33,326 nucleotides of DNA. It comes from Demequina sp. GTDB taxonomy: Bacteria; Actinomycetota; Actinomycetes; Actinomycetales; Demequinaceae. The translations under genes were made by a program, and so were the position numbers. Location: NCBI RefSeq assembly GCF_016278775.1, contig NZ_JADQBF010000089.1:1-33326 (forward strand), in the 5' to 3' direction. Below the pieces are notes generated by a model. That model made no database searches and was not told where the DNA came from. It was given only the letters and a program-made list of their open reading frames with translations. Shown here piece after piece: positions 23,202 to 31,624 of the stretch. The first letter of the stretch is position 1. Each line of letters starts with the position of its first letter.

Positions 23202-25459
23202 GCGGGGTGCTGCAGCAGGCACTGTCCAAGGTGCTCGGCTCCCGCACGTCCGGTTCGCTCGCCAAGCTCGGCCTGGAAACCGTCGAGGACCTGCTGAGGC
23301 ACTACCCGCGCAGGTACGGGGTGCCTGGGGAGCTGACCGACATGGGGGCGCTCGCCATGGGGGAGCACGTCACCGTGATGGCTCAGGTGCGCTCCACCAC
23401 GGTGCGTCCGATGAGGTCGCGCGGTGGAGCCATGCTGGAGGCGATCGTCACCGACGGGCGCGACACCCTGCAGCTGACGTTCTTTGCCAAGCGCACCGGG
23501 GTGCTGAGAATGCACGAGGACAAACTGCGCGCCGGCCGCACCGGCCTGTTCACCGGCACCGTCGGCGACTACCGCGGGAGGCGGCAACTCGTCCACCCCG
23601 ACTACCTCATCGTCGGCCTTGACGCCGCCGACGAGCAAGAGGCGACTCTCGAGGCGTCTCGCCCCATTCCGCTGTACCCAGCCGCCGCTTCCGTGCCGAC
23701 GTGGCGCATCGGCCGGTCAGTGCGCACCGTTCTTGACCCGCTGACAGAGGCTGACGTCCCCGACCCGATTCCCCAGGCGCTACGGGAGCTCCACGGCTTG
23801 CCGACGTTGCTGGAGGCGTTGCGGGGAGTGCACGTGCCAGACGACCAGGACCACATCAAGCGCTCTCAGGCACGGCTCAAGTACGAGGAGGCGCTGGTGC
23901 TGCAGACCGCGCTCGCGAGGCGACGCGCGGACAGGGAGTCGCACTCTGCGGTGCCCCGTGTCGCGGTGACGGGGGGCCTTCTCGACGCCTTCGACGCGCG
24001 CCTGCCGTTCGCGCTCACCGACGGCCAGGTCACCGTGGGGCGGGAAATCTCCGCCGACCTTGAGCGACCCATGCCGATGCTGCGCCTGCTTCAAGGCGAC
24101 GTGGGCTCCGGCAAGACCGTGGTGGCGCTGAGGGCCATGCTTGCGGTCGTCGACGCTGGGGGACAGGCGGCGCTGCTGGCGCCCACCGAGGTGCTCGCCG
24201 CCCAACACGAGCGCACCTTGCGCGATCTGCTGGGCCCCCTCGCGGAGGGCGGAACCCTTGGTGGGGCGCAGATGGCCACGCGGGTGGCTCTGCTCACCGG
24301 CTCTCAGGGGTCCGTGCGCAAGCGCCAGGGTCTCGCAGAGGCCGCGTCAGGAGCAGCCGGGATCGTGGTGGGCACTCACGCGTTGCTGAGCGAGACCGTC
24401 CAGTTCGCGGACTTGGGCCTGGTGGTGGTCGACGAGCAGCACCGCTTTGGCGTTGAACAGCGAGACCAGTTGCGCGCTCGCGGTAAGAGCGTGCCCCACA
24501 CGCTCGTGATGACGGCCACGCCCATTCCACGCACCGTCGCCATGACGGTCTTTGGGGACCTGGAGACGTCGGTGCTGACGGAGCGGCCAGCCGGTCGCGC
24601 CGAGACCGTCACGCACGTGGTCCCCGCCGACAACTCCGCGTGGATGAGCCGCATCTGGCAGCGCGTGCGCGAAGAGGTCGACGCTGGCAGGCGGGCCTAC
24701 GTGGTGTGTCCGCGCATCGAGGGGGACCAGCCGGAGGACGATGCCGAGCCAGACCCGGTCGGCGACGACGCCTCCGTACCGCAGACTCCAGCGACCGACG
24801 CCCCCACCCTCGACATCCCGGAGGCGCCCGCGGTCCCGACTCGCCAACCGCTCGAAGCCGTCGTGGACGTCGCCGAGCGGTTGCGGGGCCTGCCAGCGAT
24901 GGCTGGCATCGACATCGGCGTCATGCATGGGCGTCTCACGGCTGACCAGAAGGATGCGGCCATGGCGGCCTTCGCAGCCGGGACCACTCCCATCCTGGTG
25001 TCGACCACCGTCATTGAGGTGGGTGTCGACGTGACCCAGGCGAGCACCATGGTGGTGCTGGACGCAGAACACTTTGGGGTGTCGCAACTGCATCAGCTCC
25101 GGGGACGGGTGGGCCGGGGGAGCGAGCCGGGGCTCTGCCTGCTCGTCAGCCACGCGCAAGAGGGGAGTTCCTCGCTGGAACGGCTCACCGCGGTCGCGTC
25201 AACGAGCGACGGCTTCGCGCTTGCCGAGAAGGACCTTGAGTTGCGTCGCGAGGGCGATGTGCTCGGTGCCGCCCAATCCGGTGGGCGCAACTCGCTGAGG
25301 CTGCTGCGGGTGGTGCGCGACGCCGAGGTGCTGGCGACAGCCCGCGAGGACGCTCGCGTCCTGATCGATGCCGACGCCGCGCTTGAGAAGGCGCCGGCGC
25401 TCGCCGAGGCCATTGGCGCGTGGCTCGGCGAGCGCGAGGACTTCCTCGAACGCGCCTAG
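23198..25459 (+). CDS. recG: ATP-dependent DNA helicase RecG
   Basis: This 753-residue helicase remodels stalled replication forks and Holliday junctions. The N-terminal wedge/OB domain is at about 1-230 (LRHYPRRYGVPGEL). Helicase motifs follow: GDVGSGKT (Walker A) near residue 305, APTEVLAAQH, VVDEQHRFG (Walker B), MTATPIPRT, and, in the second lobe, STTVIEVGVDV and QLRGRVGRG. An acidic, Pro-rich insert of about 45 residues (EGDQPEDDAEPD onwards) sits between the motor lobes and is common in actinobacterial RecG. The true start is the ATG at 23198, overlapping the DAK2 stop; the frame remains open upstream. Confidence 0.96.
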   Translation: MSGVLQQALSKVLGSRTSGSLAKLGLETVEDLLRHYPRRYGVPGELTDMGALAMGEHVTVMAQVRSTTVRPMRSRGGAMLEAIVTDGRDTLQLTFFAKRTGVLRMHEDKLRAGRTGLFTGTVGDYRGRRQLVHPDYLIVGLDAADEQEATLEASRPIPLYPAAASVPTWRIGRSVRTVLDPLTEADVPDPIPQALRELHGLPTLLEALRGVHVPDDQDHIKRSQARLKYEEALVLQTALARRRADRESHSAVPRVAVTGGLLDAFDARLPFALTDGQVTVGREISADLERPMPMLRLLQGDVGSGKTVVALRAMLAVVDAGGQAALLAPTEVLAAQHERTLRDLLGPLAEGGTLGGAQMATRVALLTGSQGSVRKRQGLAEAASGAAGIVVGTHALLSETVQFADLGLVVVDEQHRFGVEQRDQLRARGKSVPHTLVMTATPIPRTVAMTVFGDLETSVLTERPAGRAETVTHVVPADNSAWMSRIWQRVREEVDAGRRAYVVCPRIEGDQPEDDAEPDPVGDDASVPQTPATDAPTLDIPEAPAVPTRQPLEAVVDVAERLRGLPAMAGIDIGVMHGRLTADQKDAAMAAFAAGTTPILVSTTVIEVGVDVTQASTMVVLDAEHFGVSQLHQLRGRVGRGSEPGLCLLVSHAQEGSSSLERLTAVASTSDGFALAEKDLELRREGDVLGAAQSGGRNSLRLLRVVRDAEVLATAREDARVLIDADAALEKAPALAEAIGAWLGEREDFLERA

Positions 25460-25557
25460 GAATCCACGACGTGGCGGCGCGGCTTTGCTCAAGAACTCTC
25501 GGGACCCGACGATAGGCTCAGCACAGAGCGTTTTCGAAACACTTAGGCGGAGGTCCC

Positions 25558-25614
25558 ATGACGAGGCGATTCCTGTGCGGGACCGTGACGCCGCTGAGGT
25601 CCAGGGGCGCGTGA
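25558..25614 (+). CDS. possible 18-residue upstream ORF before the EAL gene
   Basis: ATG at 25558, preceded by GGCGGAGG four bases upstream, opens 18 codons (MTRRFLCGTVTPLRSRGA) ending in TGA at 25612-25614. The EAL gene's GTG begins at 25616 in another frame, so ribosomes ending here could restart there. A TAGGCT at 25513-25518 could be its -10 box. The EAL gene itself lacks a clear ribosome site. The peptide resembles nothing known, so this may be a coupling leader or chance. Confidence 0.4.
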   Translation: MTRRFLCGTVTPLRSRGA

Positions 25615-25615
25615 A

Positions 25616-26863
25616 GTGCGAGGGGGCACGGGGGTGCGGCTAGGGAGTCAGCGACGAGCGACGCGGCGTGCCGGTGTTGCTGCCGACTCTCGCGCCGGAC
25701 GCCTGGAGGCTCAGCGTGCTGCGCAAGCGGTCACGACGCGCGTCAGCGTGGGCCTGTTCGTCGTGGCGACCGCCGCCGTGACGTTGCTGGTCGCCCTGAG
25801 TGGGGGCGCTCCCAGCACCCTCGCTCACCTCTACTACGTGCCCATTCTGTACGTGGCGGTGCGGCACGGCGCCAGGGCGGCCGTGGCGGCAAGCGTGGTT
25901 GCCGGCGTGGTCGTAGGCCCGCTGATGCCGTCGTCCGTCGTTGGCGCCCAGCATCAGGAGCTTGGCTCGTGGCTCGTCAGAATGGCCCTCTTCGTGCTCG
26001 TCGGCCTCGTCGCCGCCACGCTCGCGAAGTCACAATCGCGCCCGCTGGACGTGATGGTGCGCGATGTCTTCGTGGCACGGGGTCTGCGCGCCGCGGTGCG
26101 GCACAACCAGACGCGAGTCCACTTCCAGCCGCTGATCGACCTCACCACGGGTGACGTGATCGGGTTCGAGGCTCTGTGCCGGTGGAGCGACTCCAAGGGC
26201 AGGTCAATACCCCCTGACCGGTTCATCCCAGAGGCGGAGCGCACTGGGGTGATCACGGCTCTGGGAACGCGGGTGCTCCACCAGGCGACGGACCAAGCCC
26301 AGTTGTGGGCCGACGAGGGACGCACGGGGCTGCTGGTCACGGTCAACGTGTCGGCCGTGCAGTTGACCGACCCCGCGTTCTTGGAGGGCCTGGTCAAGGT
26401 GGTCCGCAGTCAATCCTCCGCGTCGTTCCAGTTGTGCCTCGAGATCACGGAGACCGCGATTATCGCGGACCCTGTCCGAGCTCTCGCGACCTTGCGTGCG
26501 GCGCGGGACTTGGGAGTGACCATCGCGGTGGATGACTTCGGTACGGGACAGTCCTCCTTGGAGTACCTGGCCGAGTTCCCGATCGACATCATCAAGATCG
26601 ACAGGTCGTTTGTGGCCGCCCTCGGCACCGATCCCAAGAGCCACGCTCTCGTGCGAGCGATGGTGCAGATGGCTCATTCGCTCGGAGCCCTCACCATTGC
26701 CGAGGGGATCGAGGAGCCAGAACAACTGGAGGCACTCAGGGCGCTTGGATGCGCGATCGGTCAGGGCTTCCACTTGGGGCGCCCGAGCGACGCAGACGCG
26801 GTTGACTGGCAAACTAGGGAGATGACCAAGGCGAGCGTCGACTCCACCGGCGCGGGCAACTAG
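25616..26863 (+). CDS. membrane-anchored EAL-domain cyclic-di-GMP phosphodiesterase
   Basis: This 415-residue protein has about 40 basic N-terminal residues, then a sensor-like membrane region of three or four helices at about 40-135 (HLYYVPILYVAVRHGARAAV resembles DUF4118/MASE-type modules), and an EAL domain at about 155-395. Catalytic residues appear intact: EALCRW, NVSAVQL, EITET, DDFGTGQSSL, KIDRSF, EGIEE and GQGFHLGRP. It should hydrolyse c-di-GMP. There is no GGDEF domain and no cyclase gene nearby. The GTG at 25616 is a weak start, possibly coupled to the short ORF at 25558; the GTG at 25634 is an alternative. Confidence 0.9.
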   Translation: MRGGTGVRLGSQRRATRRAGVAADSRAGRLEAQRAAQAVTTRVSVGLFVVATAAVTLLVALSGGAPSTLAHLYYVPILYVAVRHGARAAVAASVVAGVVVGPLMPSSVVGAQHQELGSWLVRMALFVLVGLVAATLAKSQSRPLDVMVRDVFVARGLRAAVRHNQTRVHFQPLIDLTTGDVIGFEALCRWSDSKGRSIPPDRFIPEAERTGVITALGTRVLHQATDQAQLWADEGRTGLLVTVNVSAVQLTDPAFLEGLVKVVRSQSSASFQLCLEITETAIIADPVRALATLRAARDLGVTIAVDDFGTGQSSLEYLAEFPIDIIKIDRSFVAALGTDPKSHALVRAMVQMAHSLGALTIAEGIEEPEQLEALRALGCAIGQGFHLGRPSDADAVDWQTREMTKASVDSTGAGN

Positions 26864-26906
26864 ACCTCGCACAGCCCTGGTCCCCGAACCCCAAGGAACT
26901 TGAGCG

Positions 26907-27923
26907 ATGAACGACGCCTGGCCACTCATGCCAAGCGTCGTGGCGCTCGCGGCGGCCGTGGTCGTGCTCGCGTTTGCAGGAACCCGTCTTGCACACGTGG
27001 CCGATGACATCGCCGAGCGCACCGGCATGGGCAAGGCGACTGCGGGAGCTCTGCTGTTGGGCGGGGTCACGTCGCTCACAGGGATTGTCACGACCGCGAC
27101 GGGCGCGCTGGCAGGCGACGCCGACTTTGCGCTCGCGAACCCGTTGGGTGGCGTCGCCATTCAGTCGGTGTGGATCGCAATCGCAGACCTCATGTATCGG
27201 CGCGCCAACTTGGAGCACGCTGCCGCCTCCCTGCCGAATCTGCTGCAGTCCATGGTCTTGGTGGCTCTGTTGTCGTTGCCCATCATCGCGTACGCCACGC
27301 CCGACTTGTCGTGGGGGTGGTTCCACCCGCTGACGCTCGCCATCCCCGCGTTCTACTTCTACGGCCTACGGTTGCTCAAGTCCGTCGAGGACGCGCCACA
27401 GTGGCGCCCCAGACAGACAAGGACCACGGGGGATGAGGCGGGCGAGGCACCCAGTGCCGCGCCCCTGTCGCGCCTGTGGCTGGCCTTCGCTGGCCTCGGC
27501 GCGGTGGTGGCCCTCACGGGTTGGGTGGTGGCGCGTGCGGGCCTCGGCGTAGTGGCTGCGACCGGCATCCCTTCCGGGGTCACCGGATTCACCATCACGA
27601 CGGCCATCTCTTCGCTACCCGAACTCATCACCTTGATCGCCGCCGTGAGGATGGGCTCGATCACCATGGGCGTAGGCAACATCATCGGCGGCAACGTCTT
27701 TGACACCCTCATGATCGCGGTCGCCGACCTGTTCTTCCTGGAAGGCTCGATCTACGCGAACGTAGGCCCCGCCGCGCCAGTGCTCTTGGGAGGAACCATC
27801 CTCATCTCTGCGGTGCTCGCCGTTGGCCTGGTGGTCAGGGACGAGAGAGGCATCGGCTTCGAGGGCTTTGCGATCCCTGGTGTGTACGCCGGCACCGTCG
27901 CCTTCGCCGTCATCGCATCGTGA
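26907..27923 (+). CDS. CaCA-superfamily cation exchanger with an altered first alpha-repeat
   Basis: This 338-residue integral membrane protein has about ten helices in two halves. The second alpha-repeat is canonical: ISSLPELITLIAAVRMGSI followed by GNIIGGNVFD, with the ion-binding Glu. The first repeat reads GGVTSLTGIVTTATGAL, with Thr-Gly where Pro-Glu is expected, and then NPLGGVAIQS. Loss of one ion-site Glu suggests changed stoichiometry or specificity. The middle loop (about 160-185) is polar. The family exchanges Ca2+ or other cations for Na+ or H+. AAGGAA lies upstream of the ATG at 26907. Confidence 0.85.
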   Translation: MNDAWPLMPSVVALAAAVVVLAFAGTRLAHVADDIAERTGMGKATAGALLLGGVTSLTGIVTTATGALAGDADFALANPLGGVAIQSVWIAIADLMYRRANLEHAAASLPNLLQSMVLVALLSLPIIAYATPDLSWGWFHPLTLAIPAFYFYGLRLLKSVEDAPQWRPRQTRTTGDEAGEAPSAAPLSRLWLAFAGLGAVVALTGWVVARAGLGVVAATGIPSGVTGFTITTAISSLPELITLIAAVRMGSITMGVGNIIGGNVFDTLMIAVADLFFLEGSIYANVGPAAPVLLGGTILISAVLAVGLVVRDERGIGFEGFAIPGVYAGTVAFAVIAS

Positions 27924-27940
27924 CGGCGCAGACAGCGTCG

Positions 27941-27946
27941 TACGCT
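27941..27946 (+). promoter_or_regulatory. -10 box, leaderless start of rsmD
   Basis: TACGCT is followed by six bases and the ATG at 27953. This supports that start over the GTG at 27920. Confidence 0.6.
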
Positions 27947-27952
27947 ACGTGC

Positions 27953-28504
27953 ATGACGCGCATCATCGCTGGAGAAATCGGTGGCCGGAAGCTGGCGGTT
28001 CCCAAGTCCGGAACTAGGCCCACCTCCGATCGGGTGCGTGAGGCCATCTTCTCGCGCCTCGATCATGCCGACGCGTTGCGGGGCGCCCACGTGATCGACC
28101 TCTATGCAGGCTCTGGAGCGCTCGGAATCGAGTCGCTGAGCAGGGGAGCGGCCGAGGCCACCTTTGTCGAATCCGCCACGCCAGCCGTGCGGGTGATCCA
28201 GTCGAACGTCAAGGAACTTGGACTCGGCACGCGCGCCACCGTGGTGCGCGAACGGGCTCTACCCTTTCTGGGGCGCGCGGCCGCACAGTGGACCATCGCC
28301 TTCCTCGACCCGCCGTACGACATCGCGCAGGGCGATCTGACACCCGTCCTCGAAGCGCTCGTGCCTCACCTGGCAACCCACGCGACAGTGGTGCTGGAGA
28401 TGTCTTCCCGCCGCCCCACTCCCGAGTGGCCGCAGGGCCTGGACATCGTCCAGAGCAAGGCGTACGGCGAGACCACTGTCTACTTTGCCGAGCGCGTGCG
28501 CTAG
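27953..28504 (+). CDS. rsmD: 16S rRNA (guanine(966)-N(2))-methyltransferase
   Basis: This 183-residue SAM-dependent methyltransferase modifies G966 of 16S rRNA in the 30S subunit. It has IIAGEIGGRKLAVP, TRPTSDRVREAIFSRL, the SAM-binding VIDLYAGSGALGIESLSRGA, and the catalytic DPPY of the N6/N2 methylase class. The ATG at 27953 fits both the family N-terminus and the leaderless promoter. coaD follows after 10 bases, the usual rsmD-coaD pair. Confidence 0.95.
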   Translation: MTRIIAGEIGGRKLAVPKSGTRPTSDRVREAIFSRLDHADALRGAHVIDLYAGSGALGIESLSRGAAEATFVESATPAVRVIQSNVKELGLGTRATVVRERALPFLGRAAAQWTIAFLDPPYDIAQGDLTPVLEALVPHLATHATVVLEMSSRRPTPEWPQGLDIVQSKAYGETTVYFAERVR

Positions 28505-28507
28505 GTT
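28502..28507 (+). promoter_or_regulatory. possible -10 box for coaD
   Basis: TAGGTT overlaps the rsmD stop codon and lies seven bases before the coaD ATG, the layout of a leaderless internal promoter. coaD lacks an obvious ribosome-binding site. Confidence 0.4.
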
Positions 28508-28514
28508 GCGAATC

Positions 28515-28997
28515 ATGGCCACTGTTGTCTTTCCAGGATCCTTCGACCCGATCACTCTGGGTCACGTCGACATCGCGGTGCGCGCACGCCAGCTATTTGA
28601 CAGGGTGGTGATTGCCGTGGCGCACAACTCCACCAAGTCGCCCCTGCTTGACGTCGACACGCGCGTGCGCGTGGCGCAACTGGCCGTATCGCACGTCGAG
28701 GGCGTGGAGGTCGCAGCCACCGAGGGACTTCTCGTCGACTTCTGCGAGGCTCAAGGCGCCGTCGCCATCGTCAAGGGTCTACGCGGCGGCGCCGACTACG
28801 ACGTGGAACGCCCGATGGCGCTGATGAATCGCTCGCTCAGCGGCATCGAGACGGTCTTTCTCACGGGAGACAGCGCTCTGGCCCACATCGCCTCATCGCT
28901 GGTGAGGGACGTGGCGCGACACGGCGGCGATATCTCTGGCTACGTTCCACCTGGCGTGGAGACGGCCGTGCTCGAGGCGCTCCGCGGAGAAGACTAG
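28515..28997 (+). CDS. coaD: phosphopantetheine adenylyltransferase
   Basis: This 160-residue enzyme adenylates 4'-phosphopantetheine to dephospho-CoA, the fourth step of CoA synthesis. It starts MATVVFPGSFDPITLGHVDI, with the TxGH nucleotidyl-transferase motif, and has KGLRGGADYDVE and AHIASSLVRDVA, the counterpart of ISSTxxR. The length is typical. The frame is open for 10 codons upstream, but the ATG at 28515 fits the family. Confidence 0.95.
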   Translation: MATVVFPGSFDPITLGHVDIAVRARQLFDRVVIAVAHNSTKSPLLDVDTRVRVAQLAVSHVEGVEVAATEGLLVDFCEAQGAVAIVKGLRGGADYDVERPMALMNRSLSGIETVFLTGDSALAHIASSLVRDVARHGGDISGYVPPGVETAVLEALRGED

Positions 28998-29006
28998 GTC
29001 CGCAGT

Positions 29007-29036
29007 TTGAGTTCACGGCGTTCCATCGCGTAAGAT
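29007..29036 (+). promoter_or_regulatory. promoter of the yceD-rpmF-rnc-mutM operon
   Basis: TTGAGT (29007-29012), an 18-base spacer and TAAGAT (29031-29036) form a good housekeeping promoter. Transcription should start near 29043, about 60 bases before the YceD GTG. Confidence 0.65.
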
Positions 29037-29044
29037 CGTCTGCT

Positions 29045-29083
29045 GGCCCGCCGGACACTACCGGGCCGAGGTCCAAAGGGACC
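29045..29083 (+). other. two small hairpins in the yceD-rpmF leader
   Basis: GGCCCG/CGGGCC (29045-29050, 29062-29067) and GGTCC/GGACC (29070-29074, 29079-29083) are consecutive short stems at the very start of the predicted transcript. They may stabilise the mRNA or take part in ribosomal-protein control. Confidence 0.35.
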
Positions 29084-29103
29084 GTTAGGACATGGAGGAG
29101 CGT

Positions 29104-29673
29104 GTGAAACACTCTCCCGAAGCCGATACCGACTTTCGCATTCACGTGCGTGACTTGGTGCGCAGGCCAGGTACTCATCGCGAGTACTCCCGTGAACTGA
29201 CAGTCAGCGATGCCCTCGGTACGGACGTGATCGGGGTTCCTGTGGGAGCCGCCGCGACGCTGAGCATTCAGTGCGAGGTGGTCACCGATGGAATCTGGGT
29301 CAGCGGCACCTTCTCAGCGCGAGCGACGGGGGAGTGCGGTCGCTGTCTGGACGAGGTGAATCTTGACCTCGAGGTTCCAGTGCAGGGTCTGTTTCTCTAC
29401 CCCGACGCGCCGCGTGAAGAGGGTGACGATGCGGATGACGTGTTCGAGTTCGACGGCGAAAGCATCGATCTTGAAGGCGTCGTCAGGGATGCGGTGGTCA
29501 CTAGCCTGCCGTTCACCCCACTGTGTGAACCGGACTGTCCGGGGCTGTGCGACCAATGCGGCGCGCGGCTCGCGAACGATCCGGACCATGCTCATGAGAT
29601 ACTCGACCCTCGATGGTCGGCACTAGAAAGTGTGAAAGACAGCCTCGGGCTGTCTGACAAGGAAGAGAGTTAG
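29104..29673 (+). CDS. yceD: YceD/DUF177-family protein
   Basis: This 189-residue cytosolic protein belongs to the DUF177 family, found next to rpmF in most bacteria and linked to 23S rRNA/ribosome maturation. It has [10 protein letters not shown] and a C-terminal [14 protein letters not shown], the cysteine-rich motif of the family, with an acidic region between. GTG 29104 was chosen because GGAGG ends five bases before it; the in-frame ATG at 29092 overlaps that site. rpmF follows after two bases. Confidence 0.9.
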   Translation: MKHSPEADTDFRIHVRDLVRRPGTHREYSRELTVSDALGTDVIGVPVGAAATLSIQCEVVTDGIWVSGTFSARATGECGRCLDEVNLDLEVPVQGLFLYPDAPREEGDDADDVFEFDGESIDLEGVVRDAVVTSLPFTPLCEPDCPGLCDQCGARLANDPDHAHEILDPRWSALESVKDSLGLSDKEES

Positions 29674-29675
29674 CC

Positions 29676-29870
29676 GTGGCTGTTCCCAAGCGCAAGATGT
29701 CGCGCAGCAACACCCGCTCGCGTCGTTCGCAGTGGAAGACGACTGCTGCCAACCTCACGACGTGCCCCTCGTGCAAGGCAGACAGGTTGTCGCACGCGGC
29801 ATGCCCGTCCTGCGGCGCGTACAACGGTCGCCAGTACGCCGAGGCGTTGCGTACCGAGCACGAGGCGTAA
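29676..29870 (+). CDS. rpmF: 50S ribosomal protein L32
   Basis: This 64-residue protein begins [20 protein letters not shown], the universal L32 N-terminus, and has the zinc-ribbon pairs CPSC and CPSCGAYNG. It starts at GTG 29676, two bases after the YceD stop, with GGAAGAGAG upstream. It is cotranscribed with yceD and rnc. Confidence 0.97.
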   Translation: MAVPKRKMSRSNTRSRRSQWKTTAANLTTCPSCKADRLSHAACPSCGAYNGRQYAEALRTEHEA

Positions 29871-29876
29871 AGCCTC
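29862..29876 (+). other. short hairpin overlapping the rpmF stop
   Basis: GAGGC-GTAAA-GCCTC has a 5-bp stem with the stop codon in its loop and is followed by TTCTC. It could be a weak attenuator between rpmF and rnc, lowering downstream expression relative to the ribosomal gene. Confidence 0.3.
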
Positions 29877-29891
29877 TTCTCGGGCTATCCC

Positions 29892-30587
29892 GTGAGTGCT
29901 CCTGGCCCCCAAGCGGCGGCCATTCTCACTGAGCGGCTCGGTGTCTCCGTCGACCCCGAGTTGCTCGTGCTATCGCTGACTCACCGTTCGTTTGCGTACG
30001 AAAACGGCGGCCTGCCCACCAACGAGCGCCTCGAGTTTCTCGGCGACTCCGTACTCGGCGTCGTCGTCACGGACCGCCTCTACCGCGACCACCCTGAACT
30101 GGCAGAGGGAGACCTGGCCAAGATTCGGGCATCATGCGTCTCCCAACGAGCGCTCGCGATCGTAGCCAGAGCGATCGATCTTGGCTCGTTCGTGCTGCTG
30201 GGCAAGGGAGAACTCTCCACAGGAGGCCCCGACAAGGATTCGATCCTGTGCGACACCCTCGAGGCGGTGTTTGGTGCCGTCTATCTCACTCATGGGATCG
30301 ACGTGTCCCGTGACGTGATCCTGCGGCTGGTTGGACCGTCGCTCGAGCAGGCCGCCACCGCTGGCGACGCGCTCGACTGGAAGACCGCGCTTCAAGAGGC
30401 CTGTTCCGCTTTTGGCCTGCCTGGGCCGGTGTACGAGGTCACCGGTGTGGGCCCCGACCACGCGAGGACGTTCACCGCTACCGTGCTGGTCGACGGCATC
30501 CCTCGCGGGACGGGCACGGGTTCCTCCAAGAAGGTCGCCGAACAGGAGGCCGCCGAGGTGGCCCACGGCGCACTCGCCACCCCCTAG
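29892..30587 (+). CDS. rnc: ribonuclease III
   Basis: This 231-residue endonuclease cleaves double-stranded RNA, including rRNA precursors. The catalytic domain (1-155) has the signature [13 protein letters not shown] near residue 42 and [12 protein letters not shown] with the second acidic cluster. A double-stranded RNA-binding domain (160-228) contains DWKTALQE and [14 protein letters not shown]. It starts at GTG 29892, 21 bases after rpmF, and its stop shares one base with the mutM start. Confidence 0.95.
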   Translation: MSAPGPQAAAILTERLGVSVDPELLVLSLTHRSFAYENGGLPTNERLEFLGDSVLGVVVTDRLYRDHPELAEGDLAKIRASCVSQRALAIVARAIDLGSFVLLGKGELSTGGPDKDSILCDTLEAVFGAVYLTHGIDVSRDVILRLVGPSLEQAATAGDALDWKTALQEACSAFGLPGPVYEVTGVGPDHARTFTATVLVDGIPRGTGTGSSKKVAEQEAAEVAHGALATP

Positions 30588-31513
30588 TGCCAGAGCTTCC
30601 CGAGGTCGAGACGGTACGCGCCGGTCTTGAGGCTCTCGTCCTCGGCGCGACTGTGGTGGATGTTGAGATCCGGCGGGACTCGTGTGTGCGGCTGATGCCC
30701 GGAGGCGCCGCCGCGTTCGCCGACGCCGTGATCGGCGGTCGCATTGACGAGATCGCGCGGCGCGGCAAGTTCCTGTGGGTGCCACTGGCGGGGGACGACG
30801 CTGGCGTCCAGACGGCGCTGAGCGCTCACCTGGGCATGTCCGGGCAGTTCCGCGTCTTCGAGGACACTCCGCCCGAGGCGCATACCCACTGCCGTGCCCG
30901 GTTGTCGCTCACGCGGAACGGCACTCCGCTTACGCTGGACTTTCTTGACCAACGCACTTTCGGCTACCTCCACGCGGAAGGACTGGTCCCCACCACCGAC
31001 CACCAGCCGGGAGGTCAGGGCACCGCGCGCAAGGCAGTGCCCGCCTCCGTCGCACATATTGCGCGCGATGCGCTTGACCCGCACCTCAGCGAGGCTGCGG
31101 CCGTGCGCGGCTTGCGGAAGGGCTCCCGCGCCATCAAGCAGGTGCTCCTCGATCAGACCGTAGTGAGCGGCATCGGCAACATCTACGCGGATGAGGCGCT
31201 CTGGCTCGCCCGAATCCAGCCCGAGCGCGAAGCGAACATGCTTACCGGTGTGGCGGCGCGCATGCTTCTGGACAGTGTGAAGGAAATCATGACGACCGCA
31301 CTCGGGCACGGAGGCACCAGTTTCGACGCGCTCTACGTCAACGTGAACGGCGAGTCCGGCTACTTCTCGCGGCATCTGGCCGTCTACGGGCGCGCGGGAC
31401 AGCCGTGCGAACGGTGCGGCGGGATGATCACCGTCGAACGCATCGGCGGCCGTTCCACACACTGGTGCCAGCGGTGTCAACGCCGATTCGCACGCAGGAC
31501 CACCCGGGACTAG
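30587..31513 (+). CDS. mutM: formamidopyrimidine-DNA glycosylase
   Basis: This 308-residue base-excision glycosylase/AP lyase removes 8-oxoguanine and FapyG. MPELPEVETVR supplies the catalytic Pro1 (after Met removal) and Glu2. LSAHLGMSGQFR holds a conserved substrate-contact segment, and DQTVVSGIGNIYADEALW is the helix-two-turn-helix. The C-terminal zinc finger CERCGG to CQRC is intact. It is longer than the E. coli enzyme by an insert near residues 140-165 (TDHQPGGQGTARKA). It starts at GTG 30587, overlapping rnc by one base. In many bacteria smc follows; here it does not. Confidence 0.95.
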   Translation: MPELPEVETVRAGLEALVLGATVVDVEIRRDSCVRLMPGGAAAFADAVIGGRIDEIARRGKFLWVPLAGDDAGVQTALSAHLGMSGQFRVFEDTPPEAHTHCRARLSLTRNGTPLTLDFLDQRTFGYLHAEGLVPTTDHQPGGQGTARKAVPASVAHIARDALDPHLSEAAAVRGLRKGSRAIKQVLLDQTVVSGIGNIYADEALWLARIQPEREANMLTGVAARMLLDSVKEIMTTALGHGGTSFDALYVNVNGESGYFSRHLAVYGRAGQPCERCGGMITVERIGGRSTHWCQRCQRRFARRTTRD

Positions 31514-31586
31514 GACTCCCCGGACGTCGGACCCAGCGACATGCCGGGACAAGCGACGCCGTTCCGCACAACTCTCTGTAGGACCC

Positions 31587-31600
31587 GGGACCTTGGCCCC
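31587..31600. promoter_or_regulatory. DosR/DevR-like box upstream of the response regulator
   Basis: GGGACCTTGGCCCC matches the DosR core GGGACTTTAGTCCC at 11 of 14 positions. Its centre is 41.5 bases before the ATG at 31635, which is also the predicted transcription start, a normal activator position overlapping the -35 region. Confidence 0.5.
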
Positions 31601-31610
31601 GATCAAACAC

Positions 31611-31624
31611 GGGACCTCGGGTTA
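31611..31624. promoter_or_regulatory. second DosR-like half-site near the -10 box
   Basis: GGGACCTCGGGTTA repeats the left half GGGACCT(T/C)GG of the site at 31587, 24 bases later, and runs into the -10 box. The right half is lost. It may be a low-affinity repressing site. Confidence 0.35.

Noticed and set aside
22454-23638. 394-codon minus-strand frame across the DAK2/recG junction
   Set aside because: It is antisense to two certain genes, with no recognisable domain.
25579-25592. GGGACC upstream of the EAL gene as a DosR-like box
   Set aside because: Only the left half matches, it lies inside the short ORF and its spacing to the start differs.
29070-29083. GGTCC-AAAG-GGACC as another DosR-like site
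   Set aside because: The half-sites are in the opposite orientation (GGTCC...GGACC, not GGACC...GGTCC), so it is only counted as an RNA hairpin.
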